Assembly (NCBI RefSeq): GCF_033095865.1
Contig: NZ_AP019365.1
Location: forward strand, 4,933,501 to 4,997,500
Direction of reading: 5' to 3'
From: Pseudomonas sp. KU43P
Lineage (GTDB): Bacteria; Pseudomonadota; Gammaproteobacteria; Pseudomonadales; Pseudomonadaceae
Length of the DNA stretch: 64,000 nt
Numbering within the stretch: position 1 is the first letter of the stretch; the number at the start of each line of letters is the position of its first letter. Below are positions 1-7,902 of this stretch, piece by piece. A program made the position numbers and the translations under genes. The notes beneath the pieces are model-generated. The model had not been told where the DNA came from, ran no database searches, and saw only the letters and a list, made by a program, of their open reading frames with translations.

Positions 1-43
1 CAAGCCCCGGGTCGAACGCCGATTCCTGCACTCGAACAGCCAT
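1..43 (-). CDS. moaE: MoaE, molybdopterin synthase large subunit (5' end only)
   Basis: Only the first 14 codons are inside the window; they read MAVRVQESAFDPGL and then run off the left edge. MoaE is the catalytic subunit that, with MoaD thiocarboxylate, adds the dithiolene sulfurs to precursor Z in molybdenum cofactor synthesis. The assignment rests mainly on position: the ATG lies 2 nt after the moaD stop in a moaC-moaD-moaE series. The visible residues fit the start of pseudomonad MoaE but are too few to prove it alone. Confidence 0.75.
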   Translation of the reverse strand, partial: MAVRVQESAFDPGL

Positions 44-45
44 CT

Positions 46-291
46 TCAGCCTCCGGTCACCGGTGGGAAGAACGCCACCTCATCGCCTTCTTCCAACGGC
101 TCGTCGAGCCTGCACAACTCTTCGTTGCGTGCGCACATCAGGTTCTGCTCGGCCAGCACCTCGTACTGCCCGCCCTTGGCTACCAGTGCCTGGCGCACAT
201 CGTCGAGCGCCTTGAAATCACCCTCCAGACGCTCGGCATCTACGCCCAACAACTCCCGGTAGCGGGCGAAGTACATCACCTTGACCTTCAT
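46..291 (-). CDS. moaD: MoaD, molybdopterin synthase sulfur-carrier subunit
   Basis: This 81-residue ubiquitin-fold protein ends in the diagnostic Gly-Gly (PPVTGG), which is adenylated and thiocarboxylated so that MoaD can donate sulfur to precursor Z in the MoaD-MoaE complex. The length matches the family. The start [14 protein letters not shown] is typical, and its ATG overlaps the moaC stop by one base (TGATG), so translation is probably coupled. A longer in-frame reading upstream would run into moaC and is not credible. moaE follows 2 nt downstream, so the three genes form one operon. Confidence 0.95.
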   Translation of the reverse strand: MKVKVMYFARYRELLGVDAERLEGDFKALDDVRQALVAKGGQYEVLAEQNLMCARNEELCRLDEPLEEGDEVAFFPPVTGG

Positions 292-761
292 CACGCCTCC
301 GCCTTGTAGTGGCCGCTCTTGCCGCCGAGCTTCTCCAGCAGGCGCACCTGCTCGATGACCATGCCCTTGTCCACGGCCTTGCACATGTCGTAGATCGTCA
401 ACGCGGCAACGCTGGCGGCAGTCAGTGCCTCCATTTCCACACCGGTCTGCCCGGCCAGCTTGCAGCGCGCGACGATACGCACCGCATCCACGCCTTCGGC
501 GCTCAGCTCGACCTTGACGCTGGTCAGCATCAGCGGGTGGCACAGTGGGATCAGGTCGCTGGTCTTCTTCGCCGCCTGGATGCCGGCAATGCGCGCCACG
601 GCGAACACATCGCCCTTGGGATGCTCGCCGTCGACGATCATCTGCAAGGTCTGCGGCAACATTCGCACGCGCGCCTCGGCAATCGCCTCGCGTGCGGTAA
701 CGGCTTTTTCAGTGACGTCGACCATGTTGGCGCGCCCCTGGGAATCGAGATGGGTCAGCAC
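291..761 (-). CDS. moaC: MoaC, cyclic pyranopterin monophosphate synthase
   Basis: MoaC works with MoaA to convert GTP-derived 3',8-cyclo-GTP into cyclic pyranopterin monophosphate, the first stable molybdenum-cofactor intermediate. The 156-residue product has the family features: [14 protein letters not shown] near the N-terminus, the LIPLCHPL stretch, the [20 protein letters not shown] helix and the MCKAVDKGM motif containing the catalytic Lys and Asp. The start is GTG at 761-759, preceded by AGGAG about 6 nt upstream. The length is close to that of the E. coli protein (about 160 residues). It is the first gene of the moaC-moaD-moaE operon. Confidence 0.96.
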   Translation of the reverse strand: MLTHLDSQGRANMVDVTEKAVTAREAIAEARVRMLPQTLQMIVDGEHPKGDVFAVARIAGIQAAKKTSDLIPLCHPLMLTSVKVELSAEGVDAVRIVARCKLAGQTGVEMEALTAASVAALTIYDMCKAVDKGMVIEQVRLLEKLGGKSGHYKAEA

Positions 762-1003
762 TGCTCTGCTCCTGTGAAGGGAGCTCTTAGCTTAAACCTT
801 CAGGTCAGGATTTACTTCACTGATCAACCAGTCTCTTGCATCCAAGCAAGCATCGCGCCAGCTACCCAAGACTCGAGCGCTGGACACCTTCACCCTTGAA
901 GAGCACGAGTGAGTTGCAACAGTCTTCACCTGATATTTTTGTCAGTTATGCCAATTCAATCAAAGGCGTAAATTTCGAGGCTCACATGATGAGGTATTGA
1001 CGA

Positions 1004-1789
1004 ATGGCAATCTCGAAACCGCTTCTCTTCCACGTACAGAGGCGAGCGCTGCCTGCGCCTACTGTTCCACAAGCTCAGGCAGGTATTATCGACGCTCCGG
1101 ATGTACCCGCTCAGATGGTCATACCTGCTGAGGCGGGGCTTCAACCAGGAGACAGTGTCCGCGCCGTCATGGGCCCACTGTTTAGCCAAGTGCAACAAGT
1201 CAAACCCGGCGTTCAAACAATTATCGATATCCCCGCTTCCCAGCTTTGGCAGCTGGACGGGCAAGGATCAGCCGTCTGGGCCTACGAGGTCATGGTAAAC
1301 AACAACTGGCAGCGGTCCTCTCCCATCATGATTGCAGTTACCACCAAGGTGAACCAGGAAAATTGGGTAGGAGAAAGCTATCGCGAAATGCGAGTAGGCA
1401 GTAGCGCAACCTTTATCAATTCCAGAGTCACGCTTACTTTTCTCAGAACTTCGGATCTGGCAATAGTAATCCAAAACCGCAGATTGTTTATTGGGAGATT
1501 CAGCCAATCACGGTATGTTTTCCCGAGCAGCTTTACTACTTTCAGTGGCCACGTAGCGAACATTCACAACACCGCGCCTGCAGCCCATACCCTGAATTTT
1601 TACGACCAGGAAGGGGGATATATCGGCAATCTTCACCTCCCTTACACAGGCACCTCATCACTGCCTTTTACCTACTCTTCCCCAACTCGCCAGCGGATCT
1701 GGCGAGTTGAGCTAATTGCAGGCGCTGAACCCATAGGGGGGGGAATCAATGATACGGGGTTTCATTTTGACGACTTTTCTTGGAAGTAG
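1004..1789 (+). CDS. Orphan hypothetical protein, predicted Ig-like plus lectin-like beta sandwich
   Basis: No family is recognised with certainty. The 261-residue product starts at an ATG with GAGG 9 nt upstream and has no signal peptide or membrane segment. Residues about 30-110 resemble the Ig-like repeats of Pseudomonas surface or toxin-associated proteins: they carry LQPGDSV, then an IDIPASQLWQL segment, then WAYEVMVNNNWQRSSP. The C-terminal half is rich in Ser, Thr and aromatics and ends FHFDDFSWK, which recalls the last strand of carbohydrate-binding jelly rolls. Base composition is clearly AT-richer than the flanking moa and phoH genes, suggesting horizontal gain. The gene stands alone between two minus-strand genes. 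It contains a G8 run (1736-1743) and a perfect 10-bp inverted repeat (1684-1708). Function is unknown. Confidence 0.75.
   Translation: MAISKPLLFHVQRRALPAPTVPQAQAGIIDAPDVPAQMVIPAEAGLQPGDSVRAVMGPLFSQVQQVKPGVQTIIDIPASQLWQLDGQGSAVWAYEVMVNNNWQRSSPIMIAVTTKVNQENWVGESYREMRVGSSATFINSRVTLTFLRTSDLAIVIQNRRLFIGRFSQSRYVFPSSFTTFSGHVANIHNTAPAAHTLNFYDQEGGYIGNLHLPYTGTSSLPFTYSSPTRQRIWRVELIAGAEPIGGGINDTGFHFDDFSWK
1684..1708. repeat. Perfect inverted repeat inside the orphan gene
   Basis: AACTCGCCAG at 1684-1693 and CTGGCGAGTT at 1699-1708 are exact reverse complements separated by CGGAT. The hairpin lies about 80 bp before the stop codon. No T-run follows, so it is not a normal terminator. Confidence 0.7.
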
Positions 1790-1896
1790 CTCCAAAAAAA
1801 GTCGCTATGCTGTTTCTGGCCAGGCCATGGGTCACCCGACGATCACAGAGCTAACTTGTCGCACGCTTCGATAAATCCTTTTTCAACCGTATGAAT

Positions 1897-1924
1897 TTGC
1901 AAGCCTGCATGTGCAGGCTTGCAA
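1897..1924. terminator. Long perfect palindrome downstream of the PhoH-like gene
   Basis: Arms TTGCAAGCCTGCA and TGCAGGCTTGCAA (13 bp each) flank a 2-nt centre. The element lies 17 bp beyond the stop of the minus-strand PIN-PhoH gene and about 110 bp beyond the stop of the plus-strand orphan gene, so it sits where two convergent transcripts end. As RNA it would fold into a stem of roughly 11 bp. The T-run on the minus strand is weak, so termination is inferred from position and stem strength. Confidence 0.5.
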
Positions 1925-1941
1925 CATTTTGCACTTCAACG

Positions 1942-3336
1942 TTACAGATGCGACTCGGCGTACTCGGCCAGCACCGAGCGAGGCACACCCTGCAAGGTGA
2001 TGTGCACGCCATGGGGGAAGTCCTTGAAGCGCTCGGTCAGGTAGGTCAGGCCCGAGCTGGTCGCGGACAGGTAAGGGGTGTCGATCTGCGCCAGGTTGCC
2101 CAGGCAGACCACCTTGGAGCCGGAGCCGGCACGGGTGATGATGGTTTTCATCTGGTGCGGGGTCAGGTTCTGGCATTCGTCGATCAGGATCAGGCTCTGC
2201 TGGAAGCTGCGACCGCGAATGTAGTTCAGCGACTTGAACTGCAACGGCACCCTTTCGAGGATGTACTCGACGCTGCCGTGGGTACTTTCGTCATCCATGT
2301 GCAAGGCTTCGAGGTTGTCGGTGATGGCGCCCAGCCAGGGCTCCATCTTCTCTGCCTCGGTGCCCGGCAGGAAGCCGATTTCCTGGTCCAGCCCCTGCAC
2401 GCTGCGCGTGGCGATGATACGACGGTAGCGCTTGCTGACCATGGTCTGCTCGATGGCCGCAGCCAGCGCCAGGATGGTCTTGCCGGAGCCGGCGGCGCCG
2501 GTCAGGTTGACCAGGTGGATATCCGGGTCGAGCAGCGCGAACAGCGCCAGGCTCTGGTGGATGTCCCGTGGTTTGAGGCCCCAGGCCTCCTGGTGCAACA
2601 GCGGTTCCTGGTGCAGGTCGAGCAACAGCAGTTCGTCGTTACGGATGCCCTTGACCCAGCCGACGAAACCCTGCTCATCGATGATGAACTCGTTGATATG
2701 CACGGCAGGCAGGTTGTCGATCATCTGCACCCGATGCCAGGTGCGGCCGCGCTCCTGACGGGTATCCACCTTGCTGACCCGGTCCCAGAACGAGCCGGTG
2801 ACCGAGTGGTAGCCCTTGGACAGCAACGACACGTCATCGACCAACTGGTCGGTGCTGTAGTCCTCGGCCGCTATCCCGCAGGCGCGCGCCTTCAGGCGCA
2901 TGTTGATGTCTTTGGTGACCAGCACCACGTCCAGGTCGGCGCGCCGGCTGCGTACTTCGAGCAGGGTGTTGATGATGATGTTGTCGTTGAGGTTTTCCGG
3001 CAGCAGCTTGCTGGGTTCGTTGCGCGGGCTCATCAGGATCGACAGGTAGCCCTTGGGCCCGCTCTTGCCACGCTGGATCGGCACGCCCTGCTCGACATCG
3101 CTGGGCGAAGCGTCACCGAGGGTCTGGTCGATCAGGCGGATGGCCTGGCGACATTCGGCGGCGATGGTCTGTTTACCGGTCTTGAGCTTGTCGAGTTCCT
3201 CCAGCACCGTCATCGGAATGGCGACGTGGTGCTCCTCGAAGTTGAGCAATGCGTTGGGGTCGTGAATCAGGACGTTGGTATCGAGCACATAGAGGATTGG
3301 CTTGCTGGAGGAAGGGTTGCGTCCTTGGTCATCCAT
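1942..3336 (-). CDS. PIN-PhoH family ATPase (PhoH2/YlaK type)
   Basis: This 464-residue protein fuses an N-terminal PIN nuclease-like domain (about residues 12-150; acidic motif YVLDTNVLIHDPNAL and the LEELDKLK segment) to a C-terminal PhoH P-loop ATPase. The Walker A motif is GAAGSGKT and the Walker B segment is LILIDECQNL. PhoH2-type proteins are RNA helicase/ribonucleases; the role in Pseudomonas is not established. The start ATG has AAGGTGA 8 nt upstream. Length and domain order match the family. It is monocistronic, followed by a strong palindrome at 1897-1924. The long frames on the opposite strand are codon shadows. Confidence 0.92.
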   Translation of the reverse strand: MDDQGRNPSSSKPILYVLDTNVLIHDPNALLNFEEHHVAIPMTVLEELDKLKTGKQTIAAECRQAIRLIDQTLGDASPSDVEQGVPIQRGKSGPKGYLSILMSPRNEPSKLLPENLNDNIIINTLLEVRSRRADLDVVLVTKDINMRLKARACGIAAEDYSTDQLVDDVSLLSKGYHSVTGSFWDRVSKVDTRQERGRTWHRVQMIDNLPAVHINEFIIDEQGFVGWVKGIRNDELLLLDLHQEPLLHQEAWGLKPRDIHQSLALFALLDPDIHLVNLTGAAGSGKTILALAAAIEQTMVSKRYRRIIATRSVQGLDQEIGFLPGTEAEKMEPWLGAITDNLEALHMDDESTHGSVEYILERVPLQFKSLNYIRGRSFQQSLILIDECQNLTPHQMKTIITRAGSGSKVVCLGNLAQIDTPYLSATSSGLTYLTERFKDFPHGVHITLQGVPRSVLAEYAESHL

Positions 3337-3617
3337 ACTCGGTCACCTTATGTCGAAGCCACACGGCGCGCTCTGTTGCGCCGCAGAGTGACCGCCGGTC
3401 TTCCCGTATCCGCGTTGCTACGGGCGGGAAGCGAACCTGGCAAGGTGGGCCTGGATGACGCCACCTGTGCTGCAGGAATCGGCTGTCTGGTTTCTTCATA
3501 CCGCAAAAACCATGAACGAAAAAAGCTTTTTTACGTGCTGGTGAAGTTTATTTTTCCGAATGACGAACAGGCCTTGGCGGGGACCACAGACGGGTCTACG
3601 CTCAGAAGTCAGACCCA

Positions 3618-4745
3618 CTAGTCTCGATAGCCGTATTCTCGGCAATCCTCCCAGCCGATTCCGCTCTGCGCCGTGTTGCGCAGCAACCATTCCACCGCTG
3701 GTTGCGCTTTGGGCAGGGCGTCGTGGAACTGGATCACCCCCTTGCGCCACAGCAACATCAAGGTCACTACCCGCTGTGCCGAGGCCTCTGCGCTCAGGGC
3801 GCTATCATCCTGGGCATCTATATCCCAAAGCGATACCCGTAGCTGCTGGCTGGCCATGAACGCTTCACCATCGGAGCGGCGCTGCCCATAGGGCGGGCGG
3901 AACAACGGCACATACTGCTCCGGCAGGTCAGCCTTTACCCGTGCCTGGCTGCGCCTGAGCGAATCCTGCCAGGCGTTCCACTGAGCATGGGAGCGGTACT
4001 CCCAGCCCTGTATACCGACGCATTGCCCGCCGTAGAGCTGGCTCAAGGCATTGGCCGGGCCGCGCTCACGGCGCTGCTGCAGGCGGTTGCCCAGGACGAA
4101 GAACGTGCCTTCCAGCTTCTGCTTGCCTAGATAGTCGGCCAGCGTATCGGTACTGCCACCTTCGGGGCCGGGGCCACCGACGAAGGTCAGCAGAAACATG
4201 CGGTCGTTCAATTCATCGCCATTGCGTTCGCGGCTGGACAGGCGTTCGACCTCACTGCTGGTCTGTGGCAACAGGGCCGCTTTGCGCAGTTGCTCATCCA
4301 GATAGCGCACGTGGAACTGGTGGCTGGGCTCGATCCAGCCCGTATAGAACGTGCCGACATCTGCTGCGAATGTCGCAGCCTGAGTACGCAAATCTGCCAT
4401 TGACGCCACGGGATAGCAGAACGATGCGTCCTCCGTGCAACTGCGTTGAGCCTGCTGATAACCTTGCCACAAGCGCTGCCACATACTCGCCCTCACCGCA
4501 CGAATCTTCTGCAGGTTGATCTGCCGCAGGCCCAGGCGTGCAGCCAGCGCGCCGTCGTCAAGCAGTTCGCTTTCGTGCAGCACCTGAGCAAACGAAAGGA
4601 TCTCGGCACGCGAGGCCACGTCGAACAGCGCCGGGCTGTCGAGCTGTTCGGGCCACAGGCTGCGATCCAGGCTCGCCGGGGGTATGGGGGCGGCCTGGAC
4701 GGTCAGGCTCAACAATGAGGCCAGCAAGGCACCGGCAATGCGCAC
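3618..4745 (-). CDS. Exported polysaccharide-deacetylase-like protein with degenerate active site
   Basis: The start chosen is GTG at 4745-4743, with GGAGAGA about 8 nt upstream. It gives 375 residues beginning with a clean signal peptide (VRIAGALLASLLSLTVQA, cleavage before APIPP). Longer readings add an unlikely N-terminus. The C-terminal half has the NodB fold pattern: TFVGGPGPEGG (motif 1), FFVLGNRL, FRPPYGQRR (motif 3), LWDIDAQD (motif 4) and IQFHDALP (motif 5). In active enzymes motif 1 is TFDDGP, whose Asp pair supplies the base and a metal ligand; here it reads V-G. The His-rich motif 2 is also poor (one His in YRSHAQW). It may be a binding protein or use altered chemistry. It is divergent from yaaA. 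Confidence 0.8.
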   Translation of the reverse strand: MRIAGALLASLLSLTVQAAPIPPASLDRSLWPEQLDSPALFDVASRAEILSFAQVLHESELLDDGALAARLGLRQINLQKIRAVRASMWQRLWQGYQQAQRSCTEDASFCYPVASMADLRTQAATFAADVGTFYTGWIEPSHQFHVRYLDEQLRKAALLPQTSSEVERLSSRERNGDELNDRMFLLTFVGGPGPEGGSTDTLADYLGKQKLEGTFFVLGNRLQQRRERGPANALSQLYGGQCVGIQGWEYRSHAQWNAWQDSLRRSQARVKADLPEQYVPLFRPPYGQRRSDGEAFMASQQLRVSLWDIDAQDDSALSAEASAQRVVTLMLLWRKGVIQFHDALPKAQPAVEWLLRNTAQSGIGWEDCREYGYRD

Positions 4746-4881
4746 GATGGGTCTCTCCGTGACAGCGAAACGCGCACTATAGCGCCTGCCTTGGCGATGG
4801 TCTGTGTCTATTGTCGCCATAGTTTGGCGTAGCCTGCCCCAGTCCGTAGAATCCCCGGCAACGATTCCAGGAGCCGACCCG

Positions 4882-5661
4882 ATGCTGACGGTGATTTCAC
4901 CCGCCAAGACCCTCGACTACGACACCAAGCCGGTCACCGACCGCTTCACCTTGCCGCAATACCTGGACGACTCGCAGCTATTGATCCAGCAACTTCGTGA
5001 ACTGTCGCCGGCCCAGATCAGCGAACTGATGCACCTGTCCGACAAGCTGGCCGGCCTCAACGCCGCACGTTTCGGTAGCTGGACGCCGGATTTCACACCG
5101 GCCAATGCCAAGCAGGCATTGCTGGCGTTCAAGGGTGACGTGTACACCGGGTTGGACGCCGAAACCCTCGGCGAAGACGACTTCAGCTATGCCCAGCAGC
5201 ACCTGCGCATGCTCTCGGGCCTTTACGGCCTGCTGCGTCCGCTCGACTTGATGCAGCCCTATCGCCTGGAGATGGGCACCAAGCTGGCCAACGCCCGTGG
5301 CAAGGACCTGTATGCGTTCTGGGGCACACGTATCAGCGAATGGCTGAACGAAGCCCTGGCCGAACAGGGTGATGACCTGCTGCTGAATCTGGCCTCCAAC
5401 GAGTATTTCAGCGCAGTGAAACGCAGCGCCCTCAAGGGCCGGGTGATCAACGTCGACTTCAAGGACTTGAAGAACGGCCAGTACAAGATCATCAGTTTCT
5501 ACGCCAAGAAAGCTCGCGGGATGATGAGCCGTTTCGTCATTCAGGAGCGCATCGGCGACCCGCAGCAGCTCAAGCAGTTCGATGTGCAGGGCTACTTCTA
5601 CAGCGCCGAGCAGTCCAAGCCTGATCACCTGGTGTTCCTGCGCGATCATCCAGCCGAGTGA
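4882..5661 (+). CDS. yaaA: YaaA family peroxide-stress protein
   Basis: This 259-residue protein of the YaaA/DUF328 family has the family start [13 protein letters not shown] and the conserved blocks [37 protein letters not shown] and [14 protein letters not shown]. coli YaaA is 258 residues, belongs to the OxyR regulon and limits Fenton damage by lowering free intracellular iron; the same role is inferred here. The ATG at 4882 has CAGGAG 8 nt upstream, so the longer in-frame start at 4804 is rejected. A REP pair lies just after the stop. The deacetylase-like gene is divergent, with a 136-bp shared intergenic region. Confidence 0.95.
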   Translation: MLTVISPAKTLDYDTKPVTDRFTLPQYLDDSQLLIQQLRELSPAQISELMHLSDKLAGLNAARFGSWTPDFTPANAKQALLAFKGDVYTGLDAETLGEDDFSYAQQHLRMLSGLYGLLRPLDLMQPYRLEMGTKLANARGKDLYAFWGTRISEWLNEALAEQGDDLLLNLASNEYFSAVKRSALKGRVINVDFKDLKNGQYKIISFYAKKARGMMSRFVIQERIGDPQQLKQFDVQGYFYSAEQSKPDHLVFLRDHPAE

Positions 5662-5670
5662 TCCTGCAAG

Positions 5671-5762
5671 GGCCTCATCCCCGGCAAGCCGGCTCCCACA
5701 GACTCCACTCCATTTGAAAATGTGGCTTACCTGTGGGAGCCGGCTTGCCGGCGATGGGGCCG
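5671..5762. repeat. REP pair (BIME) between yaaA and the algD promoter
   Basis: Two inverted copies of CCGGCAAGCCGGCTCCCACA (plus strand at 5681-5700, inverted at 5732-5751) are separated by about 30 bp and flanked by matching GGCC(T/C)CAT arms. This is the typical P. putida REP in head-to-head arrangement. It follows the yaaA stop closely and may stabilise its 3' end. Confidence 0.9.
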
Positions 5763-5872
5763 ACAGCACCCCTCCCCCGCCCCGCAACAGGGCACACTTC
5801 AAATCGCCGCAACGTCACATTAATGACGCCAAAAAACCACCACTCCTCCCCTTATCGCCAAACGCCATAAGA

Positions 5873-5881
5873 CCGTTCGTA
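5873..5881 (+). promoter_or_regulatory. Candidate AlgR-binding box upstream of algD
   Basis: The sequence CCGTTCGTA matches 8 of 9 bases of the AlgR core CCGTTCGTC known from the P. aeruginosa algD promoter. It lies about 200 bp upstream of the predicted algD transcription start, next to an AT-rich tract (5881-5930). No second good copy was found in this intergenic region. Confidence 0.55.
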
Positions 5882-6048
5882 CTTTTTTGACGAATTTTGA
5901 AAAAATTTTTTGCATGCTGGCATAAAAACATCCCTCCTCAGTTTCACCCTTTATATACAGGGGTGAGCCCCTCCTGTGCCATCAAAGTGAAAGTATTTGC
6001 CACTGAAAAAATATTTAGAAATCTTTCATAGAGGCGCAACCCACCCCG

Positions 6049-6077
6049 GAACTTCTCCTGCGGCCCATCGCTCATAG
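6049..6077 (+). promoter_or_regulatory. AlgU (sigma-22/RpoE-type) promoter of the alginate operon
   Basis: GAACTT at 6049-6054 and TCATAG at 6072-6077 are spaced by 17 nt. The P. aeruginosa algD promoter has GAACTT, 17 nt, TCCTAT, as recalled from the literature. The expected start near 6083 leaves a leader of about 440 nt before algD. AlgU control implies envelope-stress and MucA-dependent induction of the whole operon. Confidence 0.75.
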
Positions 6078-6082
6078 TGCCG

Positions 6083-6520
6083 TAACGAATTTCATGCCCC
6101 TGCGGTGTGAGAGATGACTTACAGATGACAAGCGGCAGTAGTCCACTGCCCGTCCCGAGTAATTCGACAGGCGCAAAGGACTACCCCGTACGCCCTGTTC
6201 CATGGAGGAGAGACGCGCCCCTTACAAATCGTCCTAGTGGTTGATTTCAAAGGATTTATCCACTTGAAAAAACAAGCACAGCAACGCGCCAAGTAGCGCC
6301 TTGCAATAAAGACGGCTGCATTTCAGGGCACGCCTTTTAATTACTGGCCTTTTACTGCCAACTTTGAGTGCATAACTTTTTGCGCTCCGAACTTATTCAT
6401 GCCTGCGCTCGGCGAAGTGTGCATTCGCCCATGGATCCGTGCGCGTTGAAATTGTTGTTAATCAACCCAGTCCGGCTCTTCCCGGAGGAGCTGGCGTGAT
6501 AAACACATGAGGTGATTGCG
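6083..6520 (+). promoter_or_regulatory. Long untranslated leader of algD
   Basis: About 440 nt separate the predicted AlgU start site from the algD ATG with no convincing gene. A 12-codon mini-frame (6202-6237, MEERRAPYKSS) follows no good ribosome site. Near the 3' end a hairpin (TCCGG 6471-6475 with CCGGA 6482-6486, extended by CCAG/CTGG) places a GGAGGAG stretch in its 3' part just upstream of the real RBS (GAGGTG, 6509-6514). Such GGA-bearing hairpins are where RsmA/CsrA proteins bind, so post-transcriptional control is plausible. P. aeruginosa algD also has a long leader. Confidence 0.5.
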
Positions 6521-7837
6521 ATGCGTATCAGCATCTTTGGTTTGGGTTATGTGGGTGCGGTCTGTGCAGGCTGCCTGACGGCGCGAGGCCATGACGTGAT
6601 TGGTGTGGACGTGTCCAGCACCAAGATCGACCTGATCAATCAGGGCAAGTCGCCCATCGTCGAACCTGGCCTGGAAGCACTGCTGCAACAAGGCATCGCC
6701 AACGGCCGTCTGCGTGGCACCACCGACTTCGCCGAGGCCATCCGCGCCAGCGACGTGTCGATGATCTGCGTCGGCACCCCGAGCAAGAAGAACGGCGACC
6801 TTGGCCTGGAGTACATCGAGTCGGTGTGCCGCGAAATCGGCTACGTCCTGCGTGACACCACCCGCCGTCACACCATCGTGGTGCGCAGCACCGTGCTGCC
6901 TGGCACCGTGAAGAACGTGGTGATCCCGATCCTCGAAGACTGCTCGGGCAAGAAGGCCGGCGTCGACTTCGGCGTCGCGGTCAACCCTGAGTTCCTGCGT
7001 GAAAGCACCGCGATCAAGGACTACGACCACCCACCGATGACCGTCATCGGTGAGCTGGACAGCGCCAGCGGCGACGTGCTGCAGAGCCTGTACGAAGAAC
7101 TCGACGCCCCGGTCATCCGCAAGCCAATCGAAGTGGCCGAGATGATCAAGTACACCTGCAACGTCTGGCACGCCACCAAGGTCACCTTCGCCAACGAAAT
7201 CGGCAACATCGCCAAGGCCGTGGGTGTCGATGGCCGCGACGTGATGGACGTGGTCTGCCAGGACAAGGTGCTCAACCTGTCGCAGTACTACATGCGCCCA
7301 GGCTTCGCCTTCGGTGGCTCGTGCCTGCCCAAGGACGTTCGCGCCCTGACCTACCGCGCTGCCAGCCTCGACGTACGAGCTCCGCTGCTCGACTCGCTGA
7401 TGCGCAGCAACGAGTCCCAGGTGCAGAACGCCTTCGAGCTGATCGAAGCCCACGACAAGCGCAAGGTCGCCCTGCTCGGCCTGAGCTTCAAGGCCGGCAC
7501 CGACGACCTGCGTGAAAGCCCGCTGGTGGAACTGGCCGAGCGCTTGATCGGCAAGGGCTACCAGTTGGACATCTACGACGAGAACGTCGAGTACGCCCGG
7601 GTTCACGGGGCGAATAAAGAGTACATCGAGTCGAAGATCCCGCACGTGTCCTCGTTGCTCAATGCCAACTTCCAGAAGGTCATCGACAACGCCGACATCA
7701 TCGTCCTGGGCAACCGTGACGAGCAGTTCCGCGCCCTTGCCCAGCAAGCGCCGGAAGGCAAGCAGGTGATCGACCTGGTCGGCTTCATGAGCAAGCCGAC
7801 CTGCACCACCAGCCGTACCGAAGGCATCTGCTGGTAA
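6521..7837 (+). CDS. algD: GDP-mannose 6-dehydrogenase AlgD
   Basis: AlgD oxidises GDP-mannose to GDP-mannuronate with two NAD+, the committed and rate-limiting step of alginate synthesis in the cytoplasm. The 438-residue product begins [17 protein letters not shown], an NAD-binding GxGxxG Rossmann motif. It carries Lys210 in [15 protein letters not shown] and the catalytic Cys268 in [16 protein letters not shown]. Length and sequence match the P. aeruginosa enzyme (436 residues). The ATG at 6521 has GAGGTG 7-8 nt upstream; an ATG nine bases earlier lacks an RBS. It is the first gene of the 12-gene operon and is driven by the AlgU-type promoter. Confidence 0.98.
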   Translation: MRISIFGLGYVGAVCAGCLTARGHDVIGVDVSSTKIDLINQGKSPIVEPGLEALLQQGIANGRLRGTTDFAEAIRASDVSMICVGTPSKKNGDLGLEYIESVCREIGYVLRDTTRRHTIVVRSTVLPGTVKNVVIPILEDCSGKKAGVDFGVAVNPEFLRESTAIKDYDHPPMTVIGELDSASGDVLQSLYEELDAPVIRKPIEVAEMIKYTCNVWHATKVTFANEIGNIAKAVGVDGRDVMDVVCQDKVLNLSQYYMRPGFAFGGSCLPKDVRALTYRAASLDVRAPLLDSLMRSNESQVQNAFELIEAHDKRKVALLGLSFKAGTDDLRESPLVELAERLIGKGYQLDIYDENVEYARVHGANKEYIESKIPHVSSLLNANFQKVIDNADIIVLGNRDEQFRALAQQAPEGKQVIDLVGFMSKPTCTTSRTEGICW

Positions 7838-7848
7838 GGCCAAGGCCC

Positions 7849-7878
7849 GGGCGACGCAGCCTCCCCACTGCGTCGCCC
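7849..7878 (+). terminator. Strong intra-operon hairpin between algD and alg8
   Basis: GGGCGACGCAG (7849-7859) pairs perfectly with CTGCGTCGCCC (7868-7878) across an 8-nt loop. It begins 12 nt after the algD stop and is followed by a C-rich tract, not a T-run. It could be a partial terminator or a 3' stabiliser that sets algD above the membrane genes. Confidence 0.6.
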
Positions 7879-7902
7879 TCCTCCCCCAAGAATTCTCGAC
7901 GG

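Noticed and set aside
3519..3532. AAAAAAGCTTTTTT palindrome near the deacetylase 3' side
   Set aside because: It is a short A/T palindrome without a GC stem, and lies upstream of phoH as much as downstream of the deacetylase; it is too weak to call a terminator.
1891..3621. 576-codon open frame opposite the PIN-PhoH gene
   Set aside because: It is a codon shadow in GC-rich DNA: it has no homology-like motifs, and its composition is the reverse image of a clear PhoH protein.
6202..6237. 12-codon leader peptide in the algD leader
   Set aside because: There is no ribosome site upstream and no regulatory codon bias; short frames like this are expected by chance.
6331..6352. Possible AmrZ-like TGGC...GCCA site in the algD leader
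   Set aside because: The half-site spacing does not fit the known AmrZ pattern, and it lies well inside the predicted leader.
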